DNA of 55,826 nt. It comes from Bradyrhizobium macuxiense. Its GTDB lineage: Bacteria; Pseudomonadota; Alphaproteobacteria; Rhizobiales; Xanthobacteraceae. The position numbers and the translations under genes are program-made. Location of the stretch: the NCBI RefSeq assembly GCF_007993935.1, contig NZ_VITY01000015.1, forward strand, positions 1 to 55,826, given 5' to 3'. The notes below the pieces were generated by a model. The model did not search any database. It was given only the letters and a program-made list of their open reading frames with translations, and was not told the origin of the DNA. Each line of letters begins with the position of its first letter. The first letter of the stretch is position 1. Shown piece by piece: positions 25,687 to 35,053 of the stretch.

Positions 25687-26277
25687 TCAGCCCGGCGCGA
25701 GTCCAACCCTGTATCGCTGCGCAAGCCGCCAGAACCAGTCCTGATCGAGGTCGGTCTGTCGATCGACTTCTCTGACCGAGCTGCGTGCGCGATCGAACAG
25801 CGCATAGCAAAGGCCTTCGTCGTCGTGGCGGGCGTAGTAGGCGATGCCGTCGGGACTGAGCGGATGGTCGAAAAGCGCCTTCGACCAGGCCTGCGGCGCG
25901 TCGTAGGGCAATCCGCCATGGACCACCTCGGCGGTCGCGCCGAGAATAGCGAGTGAGGGACCGGCCAGTCTGATCAGCGCCAGATCTTCCGTAATCTCGA
26001 GACGCGCGTAGGCTTTGCGACGGAGCACGCCGGTATCGAGCAGGGTCCGTCCCGGCACGCGGAGGAACGTCTCTGCGAATGCGCCAAAAGGCTCCCGAGC
26101 TGCATAGAGAACGCCGTAGCTCCCGTCGGGAGCGTTCAGCCGGCCAAGACGCGAGGTGTCGAAAAAGATCGGGTCGTACTCGGCGGTGTAGAACCGATGA
26201 ACGACTGTACCTCGCCGTAGCCGGACCTGGCGGGGACGGCGGCGATCGAGATCGCCGGGCGGCAGTGGAGCGGTCAC
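25687..26277 (-). CDS. RES-domain toxin (NAD+-degrading type)
   Basis: A 196-residue protein with the RES fold signatures: an Arg in HRFYTAEYDP, the Y-x-x-E elements YGVLYAAREPFGAFAETF, and later small residues around LFDHPLSPDGIAYYARHD. RES toxins such as MbcT, ParT and PP_2433 remove cellular NAD+ or modify targets with it. Its start overlaps the end of the upstream antitoxin gene by 4 nt. It lies between relaxase and coupling-protein genes, on the opposite strand. The likely job is stabilising the element after transfer. Confidence 0.88.
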   Translation of the reverse strand: MTAPLPPGDLDRRRPRQVRLRRGTVVHRFYTAEYDPIFFDTSRLGRLNAPDGSYGVLYAAREPFGAFAETFLRVPGRTLLDTGVLRRKAYARLEITEDLALIRLAGPSLAILGATAEVVHGGLPYDAPQAWSKALFDHPLSPDGIAYYARHDDEGLCYALFDRARSSVREVDRQTDLDQDWFWRLAQRYRVGLAPG

Positions 26278-26939
26278 GCGCCTTGCTGAGCCATTCGCCG
26301 GGCGGCCTCGACCACAAGTTCAACCTTGCCTTCCCGGAGCAGGTCGATCGGCTTGCGGCCGCCGAGCCGATCGTCCGGCTGGGTCAGGAAATTCAGAATG
26401 GTCCAGGGGTTGCTGGTTGGCAGAGCCTCCTGGACGGACTTCAGACCCTCGACGACAGTGCCGTCGACGTTGAACTGGAGGGTCGGAAAGCTCCGGTGGT
26501 TACTGGGACCGGGAACGGCAAGGAGGCTGCCTTCCTGCACGCGCTTGTCGACAGCCTGTCGGGAGATTCCCCGCAGGAGCGTTCTGACCTGCTCCAGATC
26601 ATACGCGCCGCCAGATCGCCGAAGATCCTCTTGCGCAATGCGGACCCCCTCGAGGACGGCGAGCGCGCGGGCATCGGGCGTGAACGCGTCCTTGTTGACG
26701 ACAGCGGTTTTCTTTGCGGCTTCGGAGAAGAACCGGAACGCCTGACCCGTCAATTGCTTGTTTCGCTCACGCACCTTCTGCAGCGCGGTCGCGCTTTTGG
26801 AGACAATCGCGACCTGCGCATCGGCGGGAAGCGCCAGGCTCTTCAAAGCGGCGGGCTTCTGCTTAAGTACCATCATCACGCCGTCCTCGTGGACGGACTG
26901 ATCCTCGGTACCGGAGGGCTTTGACTGCGCCTTGGACAT
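26274..26939 (-). CDS. Xre/MbcA/ParS-type antitoxin of the RES pair
   Basis: A 221-residue protein. A helix-turn-helix-like region LRGISRQAVDKRVQEGSLLAV lies mid-chain in two adjoining helices. The C-terminal toxin-binding domain ends in RLGGRKPIDLLREGKVELV, the hallmark of MbcA/ParS (DUF2384) antitoxins. An extra N-terminal segment of about 100 residues is less typical. It is expressed first, before the toxin, from a promoter with an overlapping palindrome at 26958-26995, so autoregulation is likely. Confidence 0.85.
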   Translation of the reverse strand: MSKAQSKPSGTEDQSVHEDGVMMVLKQKPAALKSLALPADAQVAIVSKSATALQKVRERNKQLTGQAFRFFSEAAKKTAVVNKDAFTPDARALAVLEGVRIAQEDLRRSGGAYDLEQVRTLLRGISRQAVDKRVQEGSLLAVPGPSNHRSFPTLQFNVDGTVVEGLKSVQEALPTSNPWTILNFLTQPDDRLGGRKPIDLLREGKVELVVEAARRMAQQGA

Positions 26940-26957
26940 GAGCTGAACTCCGCCCTG

Positions 26958-26995
26958 AATATTGGGTGTGATTGCAACTTTGTCAACTTTGACAA
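26958..26995 (-). promoter_or_regulatory. Promoter and operator of the RES toxin-antitoxin operon
   Basis: Read on the minus strand, TTGACA (26981-26986) and AATATT (26958-26963) are spaced by 17 nt, a near-consensus housekeeping promoter about 20 nt from the antitoxin start. A 16-bp palindrome TTGTCA-ACTT-TGACAA (26980-26995) covers the -35 box. A dimeric antitoxin bound there would block RNA polymerase. Confidence 0.7.
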
Positions 26996-27000
26996 GGTTT

Positions 27001-27477
27001 TATCTTGGTATTATAGTAGTGTCTACTGGCTCGTGATGAATTTCCGGCGGCACTCCCCGCAAATCATGCGGAGAATAGAGTCGCCAATCTCCGCACGCGC
27101 CCGGATTGCAAGATCGAATGGCCGTGCGCAGCGATGCTTTGGCCGGCGCGCGGCCCTTTCGGGCCGGCATTCGATGCGACCATCGATGTGAAGGCGCGAG
27201 CGGCCTCGTTCGATTCGGCTTCGTAACCTCGGGGCAGGCTGCGCGACGAGCTATCCGGGGCGAGGCCGAACCAGTGATCAAGTTTGATCGTGCCGTTCAC
27301 CTTCAATTGAGGCGCTTCCTCAACCACGCTGAGACTGCCGCAGCAACGATTTCACTTCGATGGGTATGATCGAGCCGGATCTCGTTGCCGGCGACGATTT
27401 TTATTCCGGTTGAACGAGAGCCGCCATCCCGCTTTTCATCTCGCCGCGCTCGTTGGAAGCGTTGAGTGGGGCGGAAA
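27001..27477. other. 477-nt gap between antitoxin promoter and traG
   Basis: No frame here has a recognisable domain or convincing start. The first 50 nt are AT-rich and may hold further regulatory sequence. A traG promoter is expected near the right end. I see no strong hairpin. Confidence 0.5.
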
Positions 27478-29505
27478 ATGTTTCCGGCAAAAATCTACGT
27501 GGGCCAGATCGCGGTTGTCTTTGGCATCGTCGTTGCATCGACATGGGGAGCGACGCAATGGACGGCGGCAACGCTCGGATTTCAGCCGCGGCTTGGTGCA
27601 CCGTGGTTCGCCATTGGCAGCTATCCGGTCTATCTGCCCTGGCGATTGTTCGAATGGTGGTTCGCCTATGAGGCATACGCGCCCGAGATATTTGAGGAGG
27701 GCGGTGCCATCGCGGCAGCTGGCGGCATTGCGGGCGCGCTGTTTGCAATCGTCAATTCGGTGTGGCGGGCGCGGCAAAACCAGCTGGTCACGACCTACGG
27801 CTCCGCGCGTTGGGCAAAGGTGAAGGAAATCCGCGCTGCCGGTCTGTTCGCAGGCAAGGGTGTGTTCCTCGGACGTTTTGAAAATCACTATCTGCGTCAC
27901 GACGGACCCGAGCACGTCATGTGCTTCGCACCGACCCGGTCGGGCAAGGGCGTGGGGCTCGTGCTTCCGACGCTGTTGTCCTGGACTTCATCCGCGGTCG
28001 TGCATGACATCAAGGGCGAGAACTGGGAGCTGACCTCCGGCTGGCGCTCGACCTTCTCGCATTGCCTGCTGTTCAATCCGACCGATCCAGGAAGCGCGCG
28101 CTACAATCCATTGCTCGAGGTCCGCAAGGGTGTGGCCGAAGTCCGCGATGTCCAGAACATTGCCGATATCCTGGTCGACCCGGAAGGGGCACTGGAGCGC
28201 CGAAGCCACTGGGAGAAGACCAGCCACTCGCTGCTGGTCGGCGTCATCCTTCATGTGCTCTATGCAGAGCAACAAAAGACGCTGACCCGCGTCTCCGAGA
28301 TCCTCGCTGATCCAGCACAGTCGTTCGAGAAAACGCTGCGGATCATGCTGGCCACCAACCACCTCGGAACCGAAGCCGAGCCCAAGGTCCATCCTGTCGT
28401 CGCCGCGACCGCGCGGGAGCTCCTCAACAAATCCGAAAACGAACGTTCCGGTGTGTTGTCGACCGCCGTGAGTTTCCTTGGCCTCTATCGCGATCCGGTT
28501 GTCAGCGGCAATACCGAGAGCTGCGATTGGCGCATCGCCGACCTCGTCAAGGCGGATCGGCCGGTCACGCTCTATCTTGTCGTGCCGCCGTCAGACATCA
28601 GCCGCACCAAGCCGCTGATCCGGCTGATCCTCAATCAGATCGGCCGCCGGTTGACCGAGTCCTTGAACATCAGAGCAGGCGAGGCGAGGCATCGCCAACT
28701 TCTCCTGATGCTGGATGAGTTTCCGGCTCTCGGGAGGCTCGACTTCTTCGAAAGCGCGCTCGCCTTCATGGCCGGCTACGGCATCCGCGCTTATCTCATC
28801 GCTCAATCGCTGAACCAGATTGCAAAGGCCTATGGCGAGAACAATGCGATCCTGGACAATTGCCACGTCCGTATCGCCTTTGCGGCAAATGACGAGCGCA
28901 CCGCCAAGCGCATTTCGGATGCACTCGGCACCGCGACCGAACTACGGGCTCAAAGGAACTATGCCGGTCACCGGCTCGCCCCCTGGCTTGGCCATGTCAT
29001 GGTGAGCCGCCAGGAAACCGCGCGGCCGCTGCTCACTCCGGGCGAGGTGATGCAGTTGCCATCCGACCAGGCCATCGTGCTCGTCTCGGGGCTGGCGCCG
29101 GTTCGGGCTCGCAAGCTCAGGCACTATGAGGATGCGAATTTTGTAACACGCTTGCATCCGTCGCCGCGCCTCGATGCCGGTGAATGCCGCGACCGTCCGG
29201 CACCGCGTTCCAGCGACTGGGATCGCCAGATCCGGGCCGTTGATCTTCGATTGGCAACGCTTCCGTACCGAGACCTCATGCAGGCATCGACGGAGGAGGG
29301 CGGGCTCAGACAGCAGCTACCGCTGTTTGAGGAAGCCGATCCTCGAGCCGAGGCGGCGCGGTTTACCGAGGAGCGGTTGCTCGATGACGAGGCAGATGTC
29401 GCGGCAGATCGCAGCCAAATACAACGCGCGGCAAACGCCTCCGGCACCATCCGCAGCGCTCACGCGGTCACGCGCGATGACGACGATCTCCTTCCCGCAT
29501 TCTGA
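27478..29505 (+). CDS. traG: TraG/VirD4 type IV coupling protein
   Basis: A 675-residue inner-membrane ATPase that links the relaxase-DNA complex to the Trb channel. Two hydrophobic segments lie near the N-terminus. The Walker A motif is APTRSGKGVG (about 151-160), followed by LPTLLSW and HDIKGENWELT. Walker B is LLLMLDEFPALGR. The soluble all-alpha region and a variable acidic C-terminal tail follow. ATG 27478 is preceded by GGGGCGG; a GTG four codons earlier is less likely. The CopG-type gene and trb operon follow closely. Confidence 0.95.
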   Translation: MFPAKIYVGQIAVVFGIVVASTWGATQWTAATLGFQPRLGAPWFAIGSYPVYLPWRLFEWWFAYEAYAPEIFEEGGAIAAAGGIAGALFAIVNSVWRARQNQLVTTYGSARWAKVKEIRAAGLFAGKGVFLGRFENHYLRHDGPEHVMCFAPTRSGKGVGLVLPTLLSWTSSAVVHDIKGENWELTSGWRSTFSHCLLFNPTDPGSARYNPLLEVRKGVAEVRDVQNIADILVDPEGALERRSHWEKTSHSLLVGVILHVLYAEQQKTLTRVSEILADPAQSFEKTLRIMLATNHLGTEAEPKVHPVVAATARELLNKSENERSGVLSTAVSFLGLYRDPVVSGNTESCDWRIADLVKADRPVTLYLVVPPSDISRTKPLIRLILNQIGRRLTESLNIRAGEARHRQLLLMLDEFPALGRLDFFESALAFMAGYGIRAYLIAQSLNQIAKAYGENNAILDNCHVRIAFAANDERTAKRISDALGTATELRAQRNYAGHRLAPWLGHVMVSRQETARPLLTPGEVMQLPSDQAIVLVSGLAPVRARKLRHYEDANFVTRLHPSPRLDAGECRDRPAPRSSDWDRQIRAVDLRLATLPYRDLMQASTEEGGLRQQLPLFEEADPRAEAARFTEERLLDDEADVAADRSQIQRAANASGTIRSAHAVTRDDDDLLPAF

Positions 29506-29516
29506 GGGCACTCCCA

Positions 29517-30071
29517 ATGAAACCAAAACTGTCCGCCTATGTCTCCGACAGCGTGGCGCAGCGGCTCGAACTGGCAGCCAGACGGCCCGGCACCAACAAG
29601 TCGGCCATCGTCGACGCCGCCCTTGATCGCTTCCTCAATCCGGAACGGGACGCGAGCGGTGAGGCAGCCCTTCTGCGCAGGCTTGACCGCATGAACCGGC
29701 TGCTTGATCGAGCGGAGCGTGATCTCTCGATCATGGCGGAAACCATCGCGCTCTTCGTTCGCTACTACCTGACGATCACGCCGCCGTTGCCCACCGGAGA
29801 CCAGGACGCCGCGCGCGCGTTAGGGCGCGAGCGGTTCGAGATGTTCGTCGCGCAAGTCGGCAAGCGTATCGCTTCCGGCGGCCGGCTGGTGGCCGACGTC
29901 ATGGAACAGGTCTCGACGTCAAATCCGGACCTGTTCATGCGGCATCTGGAGGAGGGCGCGCCACTCGGCGGCGGTGAGGGACAGAGTTTGACCGAATCCC
30001 GCCCGCACCATGCGGCGGGTCAGCAGCCGGGGCCATCTCCGGCTGGGCGAGAGGAGGCCGGCCATGTCTGA
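29517..30071 (+). CDS. CopG-like ribbon-helix-helix protein of the trb operon
   Basis: A 184-residue protein. The N-terminal segment LSAYVSDSVAQRLELAARR followed by TNKSAIVDAALDRFL is a ribbon-helix-helix DNA-binding motif. A predicted coiled region follows, and the C-terminal tail is low-complexity. It starts 11 nt after traG and overlaps trbB by 8 nt. The location between coupling protein and trbB is conserved in related ICEs. It may be an oriT-binding auxiliary factor or a repressor of the operon. Confidence 0.75.
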   Translation: MKPKLSAYVSDSVAQRLELAARRPGTNKSAIVDAALDRFLNPERDASGEAALLRRLDRMNRLLDRAERDLSIMAETIALFVRYYLTITPPLPTGDQDAARALGRERFEMFVAQVGKRIASGGRLVADVMEQVSTSNPDLFMRHLEEGAPLGGGEGQSLTESRPHHAAGQQPGPSPAGREEAGHV

Positions 30072-31047
30072 CCTTCTCTCGCCCGAAACCCGCGAGCGCC
30101 GCCGCGGCATGTTGCGGACCGCGTTGGGGCCGGCGATCGCGCTGGCCCTGGAGGAGGCCGAGGTTGTCGAGGTGATCGTCAACCCCGATGGCAGGCTGTG
30201 GCTCGAGCGGCACCGCGCGGGACGGGCTGATACCGGTGTCATTCTGACGCCGCAGGAGTCGGAGCGGATCATCCGTCTGGTCGCGAGCCATGTCCGGGCC
30301 GAGGCAAGTGCATCCTACCCGATCATCTCGGCTGAGCTTCCCGAAACTGGCGAGCGGTTCGAAGGCGTCCTGCCGCCGGTCTCGCTTGCGCCGTGCTTTG
30401 CCATCCGCAAGCCTGCAACGACGACGTTTCTCCTGTCCGATTATGTCAGGGCGCAGATTGCCTCGCCCGCGATGGCCAAGGTGTTGGCGTCAGCGGTCAT
30501 CGAAGGCCGTAGCATCCTGGTTGCGGGCGGCACCGGATCGGGGAAGACGACGCTTGCCAATGCGCTCCTGGCGGAGATTGCGCGCCTCGATGAGCGCATC
30601 GTCATCATCGAGGACACGCGCGAGCTGCGCTGCGAGGCCAAGGATGTGGTGACGCTCCGCACCAAGCCCGGCGTTGCGAGCCTCGCAGATCTCGTGCGCT
30701 CCACGCTTCGCCTTCGTCCTGATCGCATCATTGTCGGCGAGGTGAGGGGCGCCGAGGCTCTCGACATGCTGAAGGCCTGGAATACGGGCCATCCGGGTGG
30801 GATCGCTACCGTTCACGCCAACTCGGCGCGCGCGGCGCTCTACCGGATCGAGCAGTTGATCCAGGAAGCCGTGGCCACCGTGCCGCGCCGGCTCATCGCC
30901 GAGGCGATCGACCTGGTCGTGTTCATCAGGGGGCGGGGGCCCGCGCGCCGGATCGAGGCGATCGCCGAGCTCAAGGGTCTTGATCCCTCGGGCGATTACC
31001 TCCTGGAGACGCCGCCCGGTCTCCCAAACGCCTCCCATCGTCCCTGA
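30064..31047 (+). CDS. trbB: TrbB, VirB11-type secretion ATPase
   Basis: A 327-residue hexameric ATPase of the conjugation channel. Walker A is GGTGSGKTT at 155-163, the Asp box is IVIIEDTREL, Walker B is DRIIVGEVRG, and the His box lies in HPGGIATVHANS. It starts inside the CopG-type gene, which indicates translational coupling. It probably powers pilus assembly and substrate switching at the inner membrane. Confidence 0.95.
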   Translation: MSDLLSPETRERRRGMLRTALGPAIALALEEAEVVEVIVNPDGRLWLERHRAGRADTGVILTPQESERIIRLVASHVRAEASASYPIISAELPETGERFEGVLPPVSLAPCFAIRKPATTTFLLSDYVRAQIASPAMAKVLASAVIEGRSILVAGGTGSGKTTLANALLAEIARLDERIVIIEDTRELRCEAKDVVTLRTKPGVASLADLVRSTLRLRPDRIIVGEVRGAEALDMLKAWNTGHPGGIATVHANSARAALYRIEQLIQEAVATVPRRLIAEAIDLVVFIRGRGPARRIEAIAELKGLDPSGDYLLETPPGLPNASHRP

Positions 31048-31066
31048 TCCGCACGGAGAGTACGAC

Positions 31067-31426
31067 ATGCCTTGTTTGTATCGTTCAGCGGCGCGCTTCT
31101 GCTGTCGTCGCGCTTGCAAGCACTTCCTCATCGAGCTTGGAGCAGGTGCAGTGTGTGTGCTTCTCACCGCTCCGGCCGCCCGAGCGGCAGGCTCAGGCAT
31201 GCCGTGGGAGGCACCACTTGAGCGCATCCTGGAGTCCGTGCAGGGGCCGGTTGCCAAGATTGTCGCCGTCATCATCATCACGGTGACCGGCATTTCGCTT
31301 GCCTTCGGCGACACCTCGGGTGGCTTTCGCAAGATGGTCCAGGTCGTCTTTGGCCTCTCCATCGCGTTTGCGGCGAGCTCCTTCTTCCTGTCGTTCTTCT
31401 CGTTCGGCGGCGGAGCGCTGATCTGA
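31067..31426 (+). CDS. trbC: TrbC, conjugative prepilin
   Basis: A 119-residue pilin precursor. The N-terminal signal region is unusually Cys- and Arg-rich (CLYRSAARFCCRRACKHF), followed by VCVLLTAPAARAAG with a likely cleavage site. Two hydrophobic helices (IVAVIIITVTGISLAF and VVFGLSIAFAASSFFLSFF) form the pilin core. It would be processed by TraF. The stop overlaps the trbD start. Confidence 0.9.
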   Translation: MPCLYRSAARFCCRRACKHFLIELGAGAVCVLLTAPAARAAGSGMPWEAPLERILESVQGPVAKIVAVIIITVTGISLAFGDTSGGFRKMVQVVFGLSIAFAASSFFLSFFSFGGGALI

Positions 31427-31683
31427 TGCGCCCGGATGGCTTCGAACTCGTGCTTCACCGCTCGTTGACCGAGCCCATTCTGATCGGTGGTGCGCCGCGC
31501 TCTGCGGCCATCCTGATAGGCACCCTGTCGGCCGTGCTGGCGCTTGGCCTGCGGCTCTGGCTCGCGGGCCTCGTGCTCTGGGTCGTCGGACACACCGTCG
31601 CGGTCTGGCTTGCCAAGCGCGATCCCGCCTTTGTCGAGGTCGCAATCCGTCACACCAAGCACAAGGCTTCGCTCGCATGCTGA
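31426..31683 (+). CDS. trbD: TrbD, VirB3-like membrane component
   Basis: An 85-residue protein with the characteristic start PDGFELVLHRSLTEPILIGGAP and two adjoining hydrophobic segments (ILIGTLSAVLAL, LWLAGLVLWVVGHTVAVW). It overlaps trbC by 1 nt and trbE by 7 nt. It assists the TrbE ATPase in pilus assembly. Confidence 0.92.
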   Translation: MRPDGFELVLHRSLTEPILIGGAPRSAAILIGTLSAVLALGLRLWLAGLVLWVVGHTVAVWLAKRDPAFVEVAIRHTKHKASLAC

Positions 31684-34262
31684 ACTTGAAGGAATTCCGC
31701 GGCAATGCGTACCGGCTGGCGGACTGGCTGCCTTGGGTCTGCCTGATCGCTCCAGGTGTCATCCTGAACAAGGATGGTAGCTTCCAGCGCACGATCCGCT
31801 ACCGCGGACCAGACCTCGACAGCGCGACCGAGGCCGAACTCATGAGCGTCGCGTCACGCGTCAACAACGTTCTGAAGCGTTTCGGGTCCGGCTGGGCACT
31901 CTTCTTTGACGCCACTCGCATCCCGGCCTCGGAATATCCGCGGTCCGAGTTTCCGGATGCGGTATCCTGGCTGGTTGACGAGGAGCGCCGCGCCGCGTTT
32001 GCGGGTGCCGCCGGGGCGACATGGGAGGATCCGTCACGCCCCGGCGGGCAGCACTTTGAGAGCGTGCTGCACCTGACCTTGATGTACCTGCCGCCGGCCG
32101 AGAGGGTCTCGCGTCTCGAGAGCCTGTTCCTCGAGCGTCCGAGGCAGAAGGATCTGCGAGTCCGAAGGAACCGGTCTGCTCGTCGCGGTCCTCTGGTCAG
32201 TGACGCTGAGCGAGGGAAAGAACCGGCAGAAGCCAACATCCGTGACACCCAGATCGAGGGCCAGAACGCAGAGCGGAGCGAGCATGGCTATCGCGAACAC
32301 CTCCAGCAGTTCGTCCAGGAAACCGACCGGGCAATCGATCTCCTATCGTCGGTCCTACCGGAGATCTGGCCCCTCAACGATACGGAGACGCTCACCTATC
32401 TTCATAGCTGTGTCTCGACCAAGCGTCATCCGGTCAGCGTGCCCGAGATTCCGGCCTATCTCGATTGTTTCCTGAGCGATGAGCCGCTGACCGGGGGATT
32501 GTCGCCGGCAATCGGGCGCAGCCATCTTCGCGCGCTGACCGTCCTTGGGTTCCCGCACATTACCTTTCCCGGATTGCTGGACGAACTGAACCGGCTTGGT
32601 GTTGCCTATCGCTGGGCAACGCGATTTCTGCCGCTCGACCGCATCCAGGCCAATGCCGCGCTGTCGCGTTACCGGCGGCAATGGTTTGCGAAGCGGAAGT
32701 CGCTCGCCGCGATCCTGAAAGAGGTCATGTTCAACGAGCAAGCGGCGCTGCTCGACACCGACGCCAGCAACAAGGCGCTCGACGCGGACGCCGCGCTTTC
32801 CGAGCTCGGCGATGATCTGGTTTCCTTCGGCTACATCACGACGACGGTCACCGTAAGTGACGAGGACTCGCATCAAGCAGACGAGAAGATCCGTGCGGTC
32901 GAACGAGTGATCAACAACCGCGGATTCACGACCATCCGCGAGAGCGTCAATGCGGTCGAGGCCTGGCTCGGTGGTCTGCCGGGACAAGCCTATGCCAACA
33001 TCCGCCAGCCCATCGTGCATACCCTGAACCTCGCCCATATGTGCCCACTGTCGGCGGTATGGGCCGGACCCGAACGGTGCGAGCACCTCGATGGGCCGCC
33101 GCTTCTGATCGCCAAGACCAAAGGGGCAACCCCGTTCCGGCTCTCGCTCTACGCCGGCGATGTTGGGCATTCGATCGTCGTCGGGCCAACTGGCGCCGGC
33201 AAGTCTGTGCTGCTCTCGATGCTGGCCTTGCAGTTTCGACGCTACCCGAATGCCCAACTAATTACCTTCGACAAAGGCCGCTCCGCGCGCGCCACGACGC
33301 TTGCCCTCTCGGGTGTGTGGTACGAGCTCGGGGCCAAGGGCGGCATCGCGTTTCAGCCCCTGAAGGATGTTGCCGAGGAGGGGCCGCGGCTTTGGGCGCT
33401 CGATTGGCTTTGTGGCGTGCTGGCCCATGAGCGGGTGACCATGACGCCGGAGCTCAAGGAGACGATCTGGTCGGCGCTCACGAGCCTCGGTACTGCGCCC
33501 GTGCCCCAGCGCACGATAACCGGGCTCGTCGCCTTGCTCGCCCGGGATGCCCTGCGTCAGGCGCTCCAGCCTTATACGCTGGAGGGACCGTACGGCCGCT
33601 TCCTCGATGCGGATGCCGATCATCTTTCGAGCGCCGATGTTGTGACCTTCGAGATGGAAGAGCTGATGGCGCTGCCGCACTTGGTCGCGCCTGTGCTCAC
33701 TTATTTATTCCACGCCCTGGAGGCGCGTTTCGATGGGCGGCCGACCCTGCTCGTGCTCGACGAAGCCTGGGTTTTCCTCGACGACCCGTTGTTCTCGAAC
33801 CGGATTCGTGAGTGGCTGAAGACACTGCGCAAGAAGAACGTGGCGGTGATCTTTGCCACGCAGTCGCTTGCCGATATCGCGGACAGCGAAATCGCGCCCG
33901 CGATCATCGAATCCTGTCCGAGCAGGATCTTCCTGCCAAATTCTCGTGCTCTTGAGCCGACCCAGACCGAGACCTATCGACGCTTCGGCCTGAACGACAC
34001 CCAGGTCCGCCTGATCGCCGAAGCCTTTCCCAAGCGCGACTACTATCTGCAGTCCCGCGCCGGCAACCGCATGTTCGAGCTTGGCCTTGGACCAGTCGCG
34101 CTCGCGCTCGTCGGGGCGTCATCGCCAGAGGACCAGCGCGTCATTGAGGCGGTCGTGAGCCGTACCGGGCCGCACCATTTCGGGGAGCGCTATCTCACCG
34201 AACGCGGCCTGCATTGGGCCGCCAACCTGATCAGCACTTTCGAACAAGCCCACAAGGTCTGA
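31677..34262 (+). CDS. trbE: TrbE, VirB4-type secretion ATPase with an extra internal segment
   Basis: An 861-residue ATPase. Walker A is GPTGAGKS (about 503-510), Walker B LLVLDEAW, and KKNVAVIFATQSL follows. Compared with the usual length (about 810-820), there is an additional charged stretch of about 50 residues. It lies between FLERP (to residue 155) and YREHLQQFVQETDR (from 205), nucleotides 32139-32289. It is rich in Arg, Glu, Asn and Gln and matches no part of TrbE that I know. The frame is intact. It lies outside the ATPase core, so activity is plausible. Confidence 0.93.
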   Translation: MLNLKEFRGNAYRLADWLPWVCLIAPGVILNKDGSFQRTIRYRGPDLDSATEAELMSVASRVNNVLKRFGSGWALFFDATRIPASEYPRSEFPDAVSWLVDEERRAAFAGAAGATWEDPSRPGGQHFESVLHLTLMYLPPAERVSRLESLFLERPRQKDLRVRRNRSARRGPLVSDAERGKEPAEANIRDTQIEGQNAERSEHGYREHLQQFVQETDRAIDLLSSVLPEIWPLNDTETLTYLHSCVSTKRHPVSVPEIPAYLDCFLSDEPLTGGLSPAIGRSHLRALTVLGFPHITFPGLLDELNRLGVAYRWATRFLPLDRIQANAALSRYRRQWFAKRKSLAAILKEVMFNEQAALLDTDASNKALDADAALSELGDDLVSFGYITTTVTVSDEDSHQADEKIRAVERVINNRGFTTIRESVNAVEAWLGGLPGQAYANIRQPIVHTLNLAHMCPLSAVWAGPERCEHLDGPPLLIAKTKGATPFRLSLYAGDVGHSIVVGPTGAGKSVLLSMLALQFRRYPNAQLITFDKGRSARATTLALSGVWYELGAKGGIAFQPLKDVAEEGPRLWALDWLCGVLAHERVTMTPELKETIWSALTSLGTAPVPQRTITGLVALLARDALRQALQPYTLEGPYGRFLDADADHLSSADVVTFEMEELMALPHLVAPVLTYLFHALEARFDGRPTLLVLDEAWVFLDDPLFSNRIREWLKTLRKKNVAVIFATQSLADIADSEIAPAIIESCPSRIFLPNSRALEPTQTETYRRFGLNDTQVRLIAEAFPKRDYYLQSRAGNRMFELGLGPVALALVGASSPEDQRVIEAVVSRTGPHHFGERYLTERGLHWAANLISTFEQAHKV

Positions 34263-34289
34263 CCTCAACACAAATCCCTGGAGTCCTTC

Positions 34290-35042
34290 ATGATGGAACG
34301 TCTTGGCCGCATGCTCACCGGTACAACCTTAAGGATTGTCACGACAACGATGCTATCGTTCGTCATCGCCGTGAACGGGTCGCGGCGGCTCGGGGCGTTC
34401 GATATCGTGTTCGATCCTACGAACTACGGCCAGAATCTCCTTACCGCCGCGCGTGCGCTTGAGCAGATCAATAATCAGGTGAGGAGCCTGGAAAACCAGA
34501 CGCAGTCGCTGCTCAATCAAGCCAGGCATCTCGCAAGTCTCCCCACCAGCGTCGTGGGGCAGCTGACATCGACGATCAATCAGATGAACGGCCTGATCAG
34601 TCAGGCAAAGAACATCTCGTTCGACGTTCAGACAACGCAGCAGGACTTTCAGCGGCTCTATCCCCGGCAATACGCGGCAGCGATCTCGTCCGACAAATTG
34701 GTTCAGGACGCGACTGCACGATGGGACAACAGTTACGACGGGCTGAAGCAGTCACTCACCGTTCAATCGGCCATCGTCAGTGGCCTGGATCAGGACGGCC
34801 AGACCCTGCGGACCCTGATGGCCAGGTCGTCAGCTGCCGTCGGCTCCCTGCAGGCTCAGCAGTCGGGGAACGAGCTTCTTGCCCTGCAGATCAAGCAGTC
34901 GCTGCAGGCTCAGGCATTGATGGCAACGCAGGCGCGCGCCGAAACCTTGCGAGCCGCCGAGCAGCAGGCTTCGGCCACTGCCGCAAAGGAGCGGTTCATC
35001 CGCTTCATTGGCGACGACCATGCCTACGCTGGCGGCAAGTAG
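34290..35042 (+). CDS. trbJ: TrbJ, VirB5-like periplasmic protein
   Basis: A 250-residue protein with an N-terminal export signal (about 1-30) and the family start FDPTNYGQNLLTAARALEQI. Long coiled-coil-forming Gln/Asn-rich helices follow to residue 230. VirB5-like proteins sit at the pilus tip and mediate mating contacts. The next gene is trbL; the small entry-exclusion gene trbK, often found between them, is absent. Confidence 0.9.
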   Translation: MMERLGRMLTGTTLRIVTTTMLSFVIAVNGSRRLGAFDIVFDPTNYGQNLLTAARALEQINNQVRSLENQTQSLLNQARHLASLPTSVVGQLTSTINQMNGLISQAKNISFDVQTTQQDFQRLYPRQYAAAISSDKLVQDATARWDNSYDGLKQSLTVQSAIVSGLDQDGQTLRTLMARSSAAVGSLQAQQSGNELLALQIKQSLQAQALMATQARAETLRAAEQQASATAAKERFIRFIGDDHAYAGGK

Positions 35043-35053
35043 GCGAGGGCACC

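Noticed and set aside
30490..31662. 390-codon minus-strand frame opposite trbB-trbD
   Set aside because: Spans three coupled trb genes and has no recognisable domain; shadow frame.
32355..33257. 300-codon minus-strand frame opposite trbE
   Set aside because: Shadow of the VirB4-type ATPase reading frame.
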